A stretch of 37,308 nt of DNA from Diphasiastrum complanatum (taxonomy: Eukaryota > Streptophyta > Lycopodiopsida > Lycopodiales > Lycopodiaceae). Below the pieces are notes generated by a model. That model had not been told where the DNA came from. It saw only the letters and a list, made by a program, of their open reading frames with translations, and did no database searches. Shown here in pieces: positions 11,448 through 21,428 of the stretch (position 1 is the first letter of the stretch; each line of letters begins with the position of its first letter). The position numbers and the translations under genes are program-made. The stretch spans positions 1 through 37,308 of the forward strand of contig MU835672.1 in the NCBI GenBank assembly GCA_029204225.1, written 5' to 3'.

Positions 11448-12251
11448 TATGATCACACCTATATTCCTGATAAAAATAGTTTAGTGGATAGATTAGAGCC
11501 ATATCCTCTACTAGATTTTTTAAGTGAGGAATGGATTTCTATAGATTCAACAATTTCAGAAAGTTTTTGATCTAGACTTTATATGGATATTCAAAGTATA
11601 TTAAAATGTAGCACTAGTTCAAAGAATAATAGATTAAGTTGGTATCTACCTTTTACTATTTTTGTTGATTTTTTTTTCAAATGCAATGTTCGGCGAACAA
11701 AAGCAATGTTTATTTGTAAAGACTTGAGTGATGAAATGCTCACCGACTTGTTGGATGATGATTGGGATACGAAACAAAATGAGCAAGTTGAGTGCAAAGT
11801 ATGTAAGTCATCAATGACATTTAGATATCACATCATAAAACAAATGCTCACTTTGTTGTTGTATTATAGAAGATGGATAAAATGCAAAAATGAGTGGAAG
11901 CCACTAGATCAAGATTTTGCAATAAACCATCAAGAGCAACTTCAAATAACAATGAAAAGATATGACAACATTCTTGCTATGATTGAGGTTGAGGAAGATT
12001 GGAGTCTCAATCACATTCGATCAGAACTAGACATGTTGCATTTTGATCTTTCTCAGTACTATCAATTCTGATTGAATGGTGTTAAGGTACGTTATGCCAT
12101 ATGAAAATTTTCATTTTTTCCATTTCTTAGTGATTCAGTTTTACAAGATAAATGAACTTAAACAATTTCTCATGCGCAGGTAAGAGCAAGGCAGGAAGAG
12201 CATATAAAATACAAAGACATAGGAACATCCATCAAAATTGAAGATCGATAG
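11448..12251 (+). pseudogene. Unrecognised gene fragment with one plausible intron
   Basis: I do not recognise this protein. One frame runs from about 11,448 through an ATG at 11,583 to 12,071, with a single upstream TGA (11,568), and reads like a real protein: SWYLPFTIFVDFFFKCNVRR, KDLSDEMLTDLLDDDWDTKQ, a possible CKVC motif, EWKPLDQDFAINHQEQLQ, EDWSLNHIRSELDMLHFDLS. After the TGA at 12,069 the same frame continues LNGVK. A GTACGT donor at 12,087 and a GCGCAG acceptor ending at 12,179 bound a 93-nt AT-rich intron. Splicing continues the frame with VRARQEEHIKYKDIGTS to a TAG at 12,249. Frame continuity across stop and intron suggests a degraded host-gene or transposon exon. The two TGA stops argue for a pseudogene. 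Confidence 0.4.
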
Positions 12252-12477
12252 AATTTGAACAATGTAATTTTTTTATTATGTCGTATAATTTTTTGTATAC
12301 ATCATGTTTGATAATATATGAACCGCTCAACTTGAGTATCATTGTTTGCTTTGTGAATCCATATGGAAGTCAGTCTATTGATAGTTTGATTTATCAATGA
12401 CCTAAGATTGAAAGATAATGTCTGATATAATCCAAACGCTACTACTATGCAACGCTCTAATTGGAATCGATATATAA

Positions 12478-12740
12478 GCTCTGATACAATGATGGAGAAA
12501 GGAAAGAATGCCATATAGAGAAAACAACATTGCGATAGATGCAACTATCAGGCTTTGTAGAGTGATCCTCTCTTCAATGCATGACTACACCTATGAAATT
12601 TGAACCATACTATCGTGACAAGCGTCACGCTTGATTCTAACTTTGAAGTCATCAAAATCTATTAGATTGATTTTGTAGACAAACATAAACTAATATAATA
12701 TTGTTGTGTGAAAATTTGAATTGACATTGAATAGTCTGAG
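12478..12740 (-). mobile_element. Minus-strand LTR fragment with tRNA-iMet-type primer-binding site
   Basis: GCTCTGATACAA at 12,478-12,489 matches 11 of 12 bases of the 3' end of plant initiator tRNA-Met (GCTCTGATACCA), which in this orientation is a primer-binding site on the minus strand. TGATGG starts directly at 12,490, where the LTR end (CA on the minus strand) is expected. The block includes the repeat shared with 3,794-3,860. At 12,614-12,629 CGTGAC-AAGC-GTCACG is a small perfect hairpin. The copia gag fragment on the plus strand begins at the right edge, so the two elements have been juxtaposed or one cuts the other. The PBS match is seen and the LTR extent is a guess. Confidence 0.45.
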
Positions 12741-13235
12741 TGAAGATGTTTGTGACGAGTATAGCCACAAGAGAAAATTTTCCAACCTATGAAAAACTAG
12801 CTGGATTGCTTTTGCAAGAAGAGCAACGTCAAGAGAACTTGAATCATCGTAACAGGAGCTATGATCAAGCTCTTGCAGTTAGAGGACGAGGTGGAAGATT
12901 TGGCCGTGGAAGGTATCAATCGAGAGGAGGAAACTCAAGCCGAGGATCATTTCAACAATTTCATGAGCAAGTCAATGATAGTCCGAATCGAGGCAATTGG
13001 AATCAAGGCCAAGGTCAAGGACGCGGCTATTTAAGACAAAATAAACCTGGAAATTGTAGGTATTGCAACAAACCTGGCCAGTAGGAGCGTGAATGCTTCA
13101 AGAAACAGAAGGAGATGGAACAAAGAAAAGACAAATGGCAAGCGGAAAATTATGCTAATCAACATCAATTTGATGACTATTATTATGAAGACAATTATAC
13201 TGATCAACATCAATACGATGATGATCAATATGAAG
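12741..13235 (+). pseudogene. Copia Gag, C-terminal part
   Basis: The frame gives REN FPTYEKLAGLLLQEEQRQ, the end of the copia capsid region, then an R/G-rich RNA-binding stretch (RGRGGRFGRGRYQSRGG) and a zinc knuckle CRYCNKPGQ-stop-ERECF. The expected His of the CX2CX4HX4C knuckle is Gln and the next codon is TAG (13,082-13,084), so the copy could not make an intact Gag-Pol. The frame continues after the stop (RKDKWQAENYANQHQ) into a D/Y-rich spacer before protease. About two thirds of a normal copia gag is missing at the 5' side. Confidence 0.88.
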
Positions 13236-14860
13236 ATGATACTGGTGAGAGTTCAAAATTGTTCATTACAGCATTAATGACATGTGATGAAGCCAAGGAT
13301 ACATGGTACATTGATAGTGGTGCATCCAAGCACATGAGTTCAAGGAAAGAGTGGGTTTCAAAACTCAAGGAAACTGACAATGGTGATGAAGTTGGACAAG
13401 CTGATGGCAAATTGCTATCTGTTAAAGGAGTTGGAGTGGTACCAGCGAAGTTAGCCAGCAGGAAGCTAAAGCAAATAAGCAATGTGCAATATGTACCTGG
13501 CTTAGCTAACAATCTACTATATGTTGGGACGATGGTTGATCAACAACTCAAGGTTGAGTTTGACAGTGACAAATGTCTTGTCAAAGACATCAAGAATCAC
13601 TACAAAGTGATTGCTACAGGAGCTAGAGTCAATGGGAATCGACTCTACAAATTGAATGCAAGATCTTTTACTCAAGCTATGGTAAGCACTACTGATAGTC
13701 GAAGTGATCTTTGGCATCAAAGGTTTGGTCATATCAGTGCTCAAAGCTTGCAAATTCTTAAAAGAGGTAATCTAGTTGTTGGATTGCCTGATATCTCTTT
13801 TGAAGAAAAAATCTGTGAGGGTTTCATTTTGGGAAAACAACATAGAGAGAGATTTTCCAAAGATGGAGCAAGAAGAGCCAATGGCATTCTTGATCTTGTT
13901 CACATGATCTATGTGGACCAATACAAACTAGATCCATTAGTGGTTTTTACTATTTCATCACATTCATTGATGACTATAGTAGACATATCTAGATTTATTT
14001 CATAAGCAAGAAATCTGATGCTTTTGCCAAGTTTAGAGAGTTCAAGACTCTAGTTGAAAAACAAACAGGTTGTTATGTTAAGGCCCTCAGATTAGATGGT
14101 GGCGGTGAGTATTTTTCAACAGAGTTTATAAACTTTTGCAAGGATCAGGGGATCAAGAGACAAACCACTAGACCCTATTCACCACCCAGAACGGAGTTGT
14201 AGAACAGAAAAACAGATCCATTGTGGAGATGGCTAGGGCAATGCTTAAGAGCAAGAGTTTTCCAAATACTTTTTGGGTAGAAGCATGCAACACAGCTACT
14301 CATATCTTGAATTGGTGTCCTACGAAGTCCGTAGAGGGTAAGACACCTTACGAAGCTTTTATTGGAAAGAAACCTAATGTTTCTCATTTACGAGTATTTG
14401 TGATGCTTACGCTCATGTACCTAATGAAAAATGAAAGAAGCTGGATGCAAAAGCTGTTAAGTGTATTTTTCTTGGATATGATGAAAGAGCCAAGGCATAC
14501 ATGATGTATGACACAGATGCACAAAAGATCGTGATTTCCAGAGATGCTACTTTTGATGAGATGGGTCAAAATGACCAAATAAAATTGACAATTGATCTCT
14601 TTGATGATAAAGCTAAAGTGCAAGTGAAGGAAGAAGTTGGTGTCAATATGAAAGAGCCAATGGAAAAAGACAGGGTCAATAATGAGATTCCTAGGAGAGT
14701 GCCTAAGTGGTACTTGTCAGTAACAAGTGATGCTAATAAGGGAGATACTCCCAAATCAAGTGAGCAGGGAGAGCTTAGAAGATCAAGTAGACATCGAAAA
14801 CCTCCTGCAAGATTAGAGATGAATCTAGCCCTAATGGGTTCTATGCTCAAGAACCAAAAA
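13236..14860 (+). pseudogene. Copia protease and integrase
   Basis: The protease active site is seen as TWYIDSGASKHMSS (D-S-G-A, about 13,302), with QISNVQYVPGLANNLL downstream. The GAG-pre-integrase zinc region is LWHQRFGHIS...CEGF, where the second Cys of the final CxxC is Phe. In the integrase core the first Asp is GAT at 13,905, displaced by a 1-nt deletion just before it. The second Asp is in RLDGGGEYFS (14,095) and the Glu is in QNGVVEQKN (14,202). These last two are 35 codons apart if a 1-nt loss near 14,185 is allowed for, the D-D35-E pattern. A TAG at 13,990 sits where Trp would fit. MARAMLKSK.FPNTFWVEA and KTPYEAFIGKKPNVSHLRVF follow, then a shift into FLGYDERAKAYMMYD. Cut-and-join activity is not possible from this copy. 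Confidence 0.92.
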
Positions 14861-16463
14861 CCTTTGATAAAGCAAAGGAGCACGAGGAGTGGCGTGAAGC
14901 TATGGAAACAGAAATGGAAGCTATAATGAGAAATAGGACATGGAACTTGGTTGAGCTACCTGATGGTAAAATGCCTATCATTTGAAATGGATATACAAGA
15001 TCAAATATGGAGCTGATGGGCAACTCAACAAGTTCAAAGCACGGTTGGTTGCGAGAGGATTTGAGCAGCAGGAAGGTATTGATTTTGAGGAAACCTTCGC
15101 ACCCGTAGCTAAGATGGTAACTATACGTTCTATCATTGCTATTTCTGTTTTCTATGGTTGGAAGATCCAGCAAATGGACGTTAAATCTACTTTTCTTAAT
15201 GGAGTGTTGGATGAAGAGGTGTACTTAGTACAACCTCAAGGATTTGTTGAGCCAGGGAGAGAGCATCTCGTTTGTAAGCTCAACAAAGCCATCTATGGAT
15301 TGAAGCAAGCACCACGAGCGTGGTACTCTTGCATTGATGAATACTTCAAACGAAGGGGAATGGTAAAGAGTGATGCTGGTCCTAGTCTTTACATTCTAAG
15401 GCAAGACTCAGATATAGTGTTCATTGTGTTGTACGTGGATGATTTGATTATTACAGGAAGTAATGAGAGCTTAATTGATGAAATAAAATCAGATCTTTCC
15501 AATGCTTTTGACATGAGTGATCTAGGATTGATGCACTATTGTCTTGGCATTGAAGTATGGCAAAAGGAAGACATGGTCTTTCTTACACAAAGCAAATATG
15601 CACGAGATTTGCTTTATAAGTTCAATATGCAGGATTGTAAGCCTTTGAGTACACCTATACAGTTTGGTTGGGTAAACGTCTCAAACATTATCCAAATTAA
15701 AAATCTAATTTTTTGATTAATGATATGTCAACATGAAGCTTACTGCATATGATGAATCTGAAAAAGTGGATGCTTATTTGTATAGACAGCTGGTGGGTAG
15801 TTTGATTTATTTGACACACACACGACTTGATATTTCTTATGTTGTTGGTGTTGTTAGTCAATTTATGCAAGATCCTAGTCAAGCACACTGGAAGTCTGCT
15901 AAACGTATTCTCAGATACATTCGAGGGACATTGAATTTTGGTTTGAAGTATGATCAGCTTGAAGCGCCAATGTTGGTAGGTTATACAGATGCCGATTGGG
16001 CAGGTAATATTGATGACAAAAGATCTTCCAGTGGTCATACATTCAGTTATGGTATAGTTGCAATTTCATGGAGCAGCAGAAAGCAACCTACAGTAGCATT
16101 ATCATCGACGGAAGCTGAACATCGAGCACTCAGCAATGCTACACAAGAAGCGGTATGGTTATGAATATTGCTTGTGGATTTAGGTCAACCACAGGTGGAT
16201 GCGACTACTATATCTTGCGATAATCAAAGTTGCACTCACCTTGCCAAAAATCCAGTTCTACATGCTCGAACCAAGCACATCGAAATTCACTCCATTTTGT
16301 TCGAGAAAAAATTCTTGATGGAGCCATTGATCTTGTATTTTGTAAATCTGAAGATCAAATGGCAGATATTTTTACTAAGTCATTAGGTAGATGTAAATTT
16401 GAGAGGTTTCGTACTCTATTAGAAATAGAAGAATGTAATTTTATCATTGAGGGAGAGTGTTAA
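14861..16463 (+). pseudogene. Copia reverse transcriptase and RNase H
   Basis: RT copies element RNA into cDNA. Visible blocks are EEWREAME.EMEAIMRNRTW, then after a shift near 14,980 KWIYKIKYGADGQLNKFKAR, QQMDVKSTFLNG, KLNKAIYGLKQAPRAWY and the catalytic YVDDL at 15,432-15,446, ending CKPLSTPI. A frameshift with an in-frame stop (15,714) separates this from RNase H, which has GSLIYLTHTRLDISY, GYTDADWAG (catalytic Asp), WSSRKQPTVALSSTEAEHRA and HIEIH. A TGA at 16,162 sits where Arg would fit. The end is DQMADIFTKSLGRCKFERFR, typical of copia, with a TAA-type stop just inside the LTR boundary. Motifs are well preserved but three or more lesions break the reading. Confidence 0.94.
16445..16457 (+). 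promoter_or_regulatory. Polypurine tract of the copia element
   Basis: ATTGAGGGAGAG lies directly before TGTTA, the position and composition of the plus-strand priming site in copia elements. Confidence 0.75.
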
Positions 16464-16708
16464 AAATCAATGATAAGCTTCATTGTTACTGTTTACGAGG
16501 TACATTAATGTTGACAGCTGTGACCAGCTGTCATTAGCCGTAGGCCAGTCTATTAGTCTACTCGTAGGTTTTCTCTCTCTATCAGGGGTTCAGGGTTTAT
16601 TTGTACATTTTACATTCTATATGACTTAGTGTGATAGAGTGACAGTGCGTGTTCTTCTTCCGCCTTCTTGTGGTGAATGCTTGATGTTGCATATCTAATT
16701 CTTGACAG
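16458..16708 (+). repeat. Copia 3' LTR
   Basis: It begins TGTTAAAAATCAATG straight after the polypurine tract and most likely ends at CTTGACA near 16,708, giving about 250 bp. It contains an imperfect inverted pair, ACAGCTGTGACCAGCTGT, near 16,514. No 5' copy is in the window, so the right edge is set only by the CA ending and is uncertain by tens of bases. No target duplication can be checked. Confidence 0.65.
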
Positions 16709-18399
16709 AAATCTCCAATTTCTTATAAAAGTTTTCTAGAGAGACGACAAATGAAAATTTCACAATCATGAAAAGTCAATAATAAGTGCCTTCCAAATAG
16801 GATTCACTCTATTATACACAGCACTTTTCTTCTAGATATTCTCAACACGAGTGATAGTAACTATTATCTATTTGAGCTCTATCTATGCATAAGAGACAAT
16901 CCGAGATTATGAAATTGAAAATACCAACATCCTGGAATATTCCACATTCCAAGCCTTATCCAAGTAGCAATTCACATGATTATAAATAGTCCTTCAAAAA
17001 ATTATTTCCATGCCAGAAGGATCATATGAATTTTAATCTGAGGTCCATATTTGAAAAATTCAAAAAGAAGTAATGATTTTTTAAGGTGAGAAATAGCATT
17101 AAGGGTTTCCTGATTTGTAAATTATGAGATATCCTTATTGGGATCCAGATTAAACCTCAAAATTTCACAAAATACCCCAACATTTAACTAATGGATTTAT
17201 CTGTTAGTATTACCAGTACTGTAATTACTAACCACTAGTTTACAAATCATTCTCGCACAAGAAATTCCCTTTGGAATCACTAAAGTCCCATACCATCAGC
17301 TTTCCCTCCAAGAAGTCCTTTACTTCTAGATCTGTTCGTCAGAAAATCAAAAAGATTATCTGGCTAACCTATATCCAAATGAATTAGGTCCTTAATAGTA
17401 CAAATGTGAACAAAGTCTCCATTCTCACTTCCATATCACAATTTCCAATGACAACTAGGGTCAACTCATGGTCCTATAGATATCTAATATAAATTCAGCT
17501 TAATGAATTCAATAAACCGGTGCTATGCAATTTTCGGACAGGGATTATTTACCAATCCAAATTGCATAACACAGTCACATTTACAAACTCAGGTGTCTCA
17601 TTTTCTTCCACCCTTAGACTTTTCGGTCACCAGAAAAATTTCATCAGCTAAGGCACCAGAAAACTCTTTTGACACAAATAAATGCTAGGCTGCTTCCCTT
17701 TTCACTACACCGGCTTAAGTATTAATTCGTTAAAGTTGTCTGAAACTAAAAGAAAATGAATAAAATTTGGATTTGGGTCATCTTTTACAATATTCGACAC
17801 AAAAGTTTTGTCAAATAAAGAGCTACCTCCAAATAGTATCAATTTTACTCCATTAATTCATCAAAAATTCACTTTAACAAGTCTCTCAAAAGCTTTTGCT
17901 TGCCCCAATCCCAACGATCGAAATCATCGAGAACACAAACAAACCCATCGGTGTTCCACTGTGTCGAAAAGGAAAAAAACCACAAACACCATTTAACTCA
18001 ATTTACTAGGAGTACCACTACTCCAGAGTTAAGTGGCTAAATAGCATAGTACCAAGGAATCAAATTCTTTACCGGGTACATGCTTGAGAACCATACCTCT
18101 ACCATCGTTTAATCAAGATCAGTTTAGACATATTTTTCTCAAACCCGATTAGTACAGCTTGACCACGGATACAATGGTACCAAAGTTCCACATAAACTGG
18201 GCTTACGGGTATTTGTCAATGTAATATACCAAATTACATTACCGTAAGCCTAATGCCAAGTTGTTAATAGCGTAAAAAATGCACATTGTCCATGGAAAAC
18301 GAAAATCTAAATTTTTTCTAACCATAACCGGGAAACAATATACAAGACCCAAGGTTACCACATTGACAAAACAAGCACCAAGAAACAATGTTTCTCTAA
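16709..18399. other. No recognisable gene
   Basis: AT-rich DNA with scattered short frames (for example 17,503-17,688 and 17,808-17,996) that lack motifs and have runs typical of non-coding sequence. I see no element motif, tRNA or rRNA. Confidence 0.5.
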
Positions 18400-19571
18400 T
18401 TGGGTGATAGTAATTTAATTTCATCAAGTTCATTTAAAAATTCACATCAACGAATCAACTTTAAAGTTACAAGTTGTCAACTACATACAGATCCCTGGAT
18501 GATTGGCAAGCAACAAGTCATGCAATTACAGATAGTTACCAAGCTCCATCTTAACTTTAACATCCAAATAAGAGGAAAAAGAATCCATACAAAAAAGAAA
18601 AAAAACAAACCCCCTCACACCCCTCCCATGACCCATTACAAAACCCGAAGGGAGGGATTGCACATGCAACAGCCGCCACCATCGCTGCTTGAGAAGACCT
18701 CCAGCTGCGACTCCTTCAAAAGAAAAAACGAGAGAGAGTGAGATTATGCAGGATCACGTCATTCATGAGCCATCTGCCATCCATCCTCTCCCTCACGCCC
18801 ATCTGCTAACAAGATTGACAGCGCTTTCCTAAGCTAATGGAGGTAATCCAGTCCCTGCGTTCCCTTATGCCTATCCACGGTTCTAGATCACCAGCAGAAT
18901 GACTCTGTGACAATCCCACAGTAGAACGGACAACATCAGAACAGAGGGTCATAGCAGAATTTTATGGAAACCAGATTTCTCAGCCCAGAACAACGCTTCT
19001 ACCCCATTCTCAGATGGACGCTTCAAGTCGCTGGTGAACAACAAGTACAGGTTTCCAAACGGGTTCATTTTCTTGTTTGACTCTTCTTCAGGGTTACTCT
19101 CTCTTCGTCTACAAGCTTACATGGAGAGCTGCAACCCTCAATCAGAGGTGGGTTCACAACCAAGGCTTCACAGCTTAATCATGATCTGAAAAGGTGATTG
19201 CAGGTCAAGACTGGCTGCGTAACAGCTGCGCAGAAAATACAATGGAGTTCCTAGAAGAGTTCTCCATGCAAATTTTGGCTAGTAACCCTCTTGACCAGAA
19301 GGTTCTTCAGGGTTATTAAAACCAAAAACATTGCATGCATTCAGCTAAGCGTCACAGTTCTGATCCCTTAGCAAACAAGGTAAAGATGGCTTTCTACTAA
19401 CCATACATGCATCAATTCTTTTCTTAACTGTCCAAATCTGTTCCAGCTTGAAACCAGAGAATGAACATACAATCATCTAGTCAATGTTCTTAGATGGCAT
19501 GTCTCACTTGGAGGATTACTTTTGAAATGAGTGGCATATTAGCCACAACCTAGGAAGTATCTGCTGACGTC
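18400..19571. other. No confirmed gene; possible UTR-like sequence
   Basis: Base composition is more mixed here, with an A-rich and CCCCTCACACCCCTCCC tract near 18,600 and a GC-richer patch at 18,650-18,730. The plus-strand frame 18,400-18,741 is low complexity at its end. The sequence has the feel of untranslated exon DNA (several AG/GT boundaries, few repeats), and it lies downstream of the minus-strand ORF at 20,266, but I cannot support a gene model. Confidence 0.3.
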
Positions 19572-19639
19572 ATGCCATCAGGTCAGATCTTTGTACTTTT
19601 GGGTACTTGCATGATCTCTGGTGGTAATCCTTGGAGCGT

Positions 19640-19815
19640 GAGGACAGAACGGGTTTCGTTTACCTCGTCTGCCTTTCTCTCTTGCTGGACCGCAAATGAA
19701 TCTCGTTCGTGGATCCTTCGTGTTCGCGAACCGTTTGTCTTCGTCTCCATTAACTTTTGTGTTCGTAAAACTCTTCGTGTTTCGTGTCTCCAGATGTTTG
19801 AGTTCGCGAACATCT
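19640..19815. repeat. TTCG-rich patch with two GTTCGCGAAC palindromes
   Basis: TTCGT/TTCG words recur about a dozen times in 180 bp. A perfect 10-bp palindrome, GTTCGCGAAC, occurs at 19,722-19,731 and again at 19,802-19,811, 80 bp apart. Minus-strand frames here are R/T/K-rich consequences of the repeat. Such CpG density is unusual in this AT-rich, presumably methylated window. Confidence 0.6.
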
Positions 19816-19873
19816 TCATCAGGTGAAGGGCTGAAAGCTAGCAAGGCTTTGTAATTAGAAACACTTTGTTTCT

Positions 19874-20266
19874 TCAATCATCTTCCGAAAAGGGCTTCAG
19901 GTAGTTGTGGTTATATGTCGTGCAAATTCCATGGATAGTTTTGCCTTCGTTCGGAAACCCCAATGCTTGGATTACTGAAGTGTCCAGGGGAACAATGATC
20001 TTATTTGGGCCTGATAAAATTCGAAAAGACTCGTGCTCAACATCAAAGGTAGAATAGGCCGCTCGCACGACGACGCATTCCCACTGCTGCCCAATACATG
20101 TAGGAAGGTGAATGTTGAGCTTGGCCAGAAAGTTGTGAGTGAACTCTATCTTTGCCGCCAGGTCTGGGATGGTCACCAAATGGATCTCTACGGTGAACCT
20201 GCGTAGCTTAGGGCGATTCAAAAGAGGTTTTTGGCGCCAACCGGATGCCATGATAGGATTTGGCAT
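19874..20266 (-). CDS. Unknown ORF downstream of gypsy integrase, 130 residues
   Basis: The open frame extends further upstream (to 20,467) but that part overlaps the TATA box, so I choose the ATG at 20,266, about 150 nt after it. The product has MPNPIMASGWRQKPLLNRPK, then FTVEIHLVTIPDLAAKIEF, WECVVVRAAYSTF, FRILSGPNKIIVPLD and IQALGFPNEGKT, ending in EDD. The pattern of a VVR.aYs.f stretch followed by a fri.G..i.ipld...i...lGFP.eG stretch reminds me of the plant-transposon protein domains found in extra ORFs of Athila-like gypsy elements. That is a weak, by-eye resemblance. It sits on the coding strand of the gypsy element, after integrase, where such extra ORFs occur. No stop or shift breaks it, unlike the rest of the element. 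It could instead be the 5' exon of an unrelated gene. Confidence 0.4.
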   Translation of the reverse strand: MPNPIMASGWRQKPLLNRPKLRRFTVEIHLVTIPDLAAKIEFTHNFLAKLNIHLPTCIGQQWECVVVRAAYSTFDVEHESFRILSGPNKIIVPLDTSVIQALGFPNEGKTIHGICTTYNHNYLKPFSEDD

Positions 20267-20390
20267 GTAAACGGTCGGTAGTATAGGCTTGTGTAAACAC
20301 ACTGGAGAGAATATAAGCGAGTGCAAATTGAAAAGTTCTGACTGAATTTTGAAAATTTTTGACAAAGTCTCTCCAAGACACCCATAGAAT

Positions 20391-21043
20391 GAACTCGCAC
20401 AAAGGGAGGGCCCCCTATTTATAGTCTTTTTTGGGGATAAAAAATTTGAAATTTGCCCATGTGACAAAGAACTCGCCGGAAAAATTCTAAGTCTTTCTAT
20501 ACAATCCGTGAAATCTGATGACCTGGCAAAGAAGTTGTGTGAATTCTTTTTTCTTAACCAATTTTTTCAAAAAAATTTACACATTTTCTAACACATGTGG
20601 GCAAGTTCTGAATGTTGTGTGCGAATTTTGGTCATCATTGAAAGTGGCTATGCGAATTTGTGCAAGTTTGTAATAGCTCTTTTTGGCTTGAAATTCACTT
20701 GAATTTGATTTTGACAAAATAGCAACCCGTCAAAATTCGTCGAAGCTATATTTAGCATTTTGTCATTGTGGGCGAGTTTCTGAGTGGCTATGCGAATTCT
20801 GTCGGATTGCTTTTCATTGTGTGCGAGTTCTATACTTGGATTTTTTATGTTTCTTTTTACTAATTTTTGAAAGTCGTCAAAAAAAATTCGCATAGGGGTC
20901 AGATAATATTTGATTGGCCTAAAAAGGTCCATTGTAGTCTGGGACAAAAATCACAATATTTGAAGTATTTTGTCAAGATTTGATGAATTTGCACTGTATT
21001 CACAATGTTGACCTGATTTTTGATTGGACAAAACTCGCCCTAG
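20391..21043. repeat. Cluster of CTCGCAC / GGGCGAGTT motifs, copy 1
   Basis: A degenerate 9-12 bp motif appears in both orientations. Forms such as AACTCGCAC, AACTCGCC and AATTCGCATAGGGG are at 20,392, 20,470, 20,886 and 21,032. The reverse form, as TGGGCAAGTTC, TGTGCGAATTT, TATGCGAATTTGTGCAAGTT, GTGGGCGAGTTTC and TGTGTGCGAGTTC, is at about 20,598, 20,617, 20,649, 20,769 and 20,818. The same motif family fills 29,705-30,341 in the leader of the minus-strand gypsy element, which ties this block to the same element family. The intervening sequence is not alignable by eye. Confidence 0.7.
20415..20424 (-). promoter_or_regulatory. TATA box CTATAAATAG
   Basis: On the minus strand CTATAAATAG is a strong plant TATA box, followed by a GC-rich GGGGGCCCTCCC stretch and, about 150 nt later, the ATG at 20,266. 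It lies at the downstream edge of the CTCGCAC/GGCGAGTT motif cluster. Promoter function is inference. Confidence 0.55.
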
Positions 21044-21428
21044 TGATAGATGTGTTTTGAATGATGAGGAGAAGGCTGGCAAATTTTGTCTGACATTTTT
21101 TGATGCTATTGATGTAGTTTTCTAGCACTTGAGACATTTTTCTAGAATATTGGAAACTCTGATTGAGATAGATCTAGAAACGGATTTATGGATGGAGATC
21201 TAGAAAATGGAGATTGATCAAGATAGATCTGGACTTGTTTGATAGATTTAAAGTGCATAGAGGTCGGATCGAGATAGATCGTGCATTCATTTTATCTAGT
21301 CGACTGATCCCTAACGGGCAAACAATAAGATTGGATCTAGAAGAAAATAGATGAAAAAACAAATAAAGCGAAAAATACACGCACAGAGCAACAAGGGGAC
21401 GGTACATGCAGGCAACACATAGAACGAC
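21044..21428. other. Spacer between motif cluster and integrase; GAGATAGATCT words
   Basis: Non-coding. GAGATAGATC(T) or near copies occur at about 21,165, 21,195, 21,221 and 21,271. On the minus strand the integrase frame runs on past its conserved end into this spacer until about 21,311. No polypurine tract or LTR was found here. Confidence 0.45.

Larger units (their letters stand above)
12741..16708 (+). mobile_element. Ty1-copia retrotransposon, 5'-truncated
   Basis: Domain order gag - protease - integrase - RT - RNase H is the copia order, followed by a polypurine tract and a 3' LTR. The 5' LTR, its primer-binding site and most of gag are absent: sequence left of 12,741 is unrelated to the 3' LTR. 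The coding region has several single-base frameshifts and stops, so the copy is dead, but motif conservation suggests a fairly young relic, less decayed than the gypsy parts of the window. I do not assign a lineage. Confidence 0.93.

Noticed and set aside
12302-12544. 80-codon minus-strand frame next to the PBS-like site, considered as a copia gag start
   Set aside because: It runs through the PBS and the presumed LTR end, and the part after the PBS has no gag motif.
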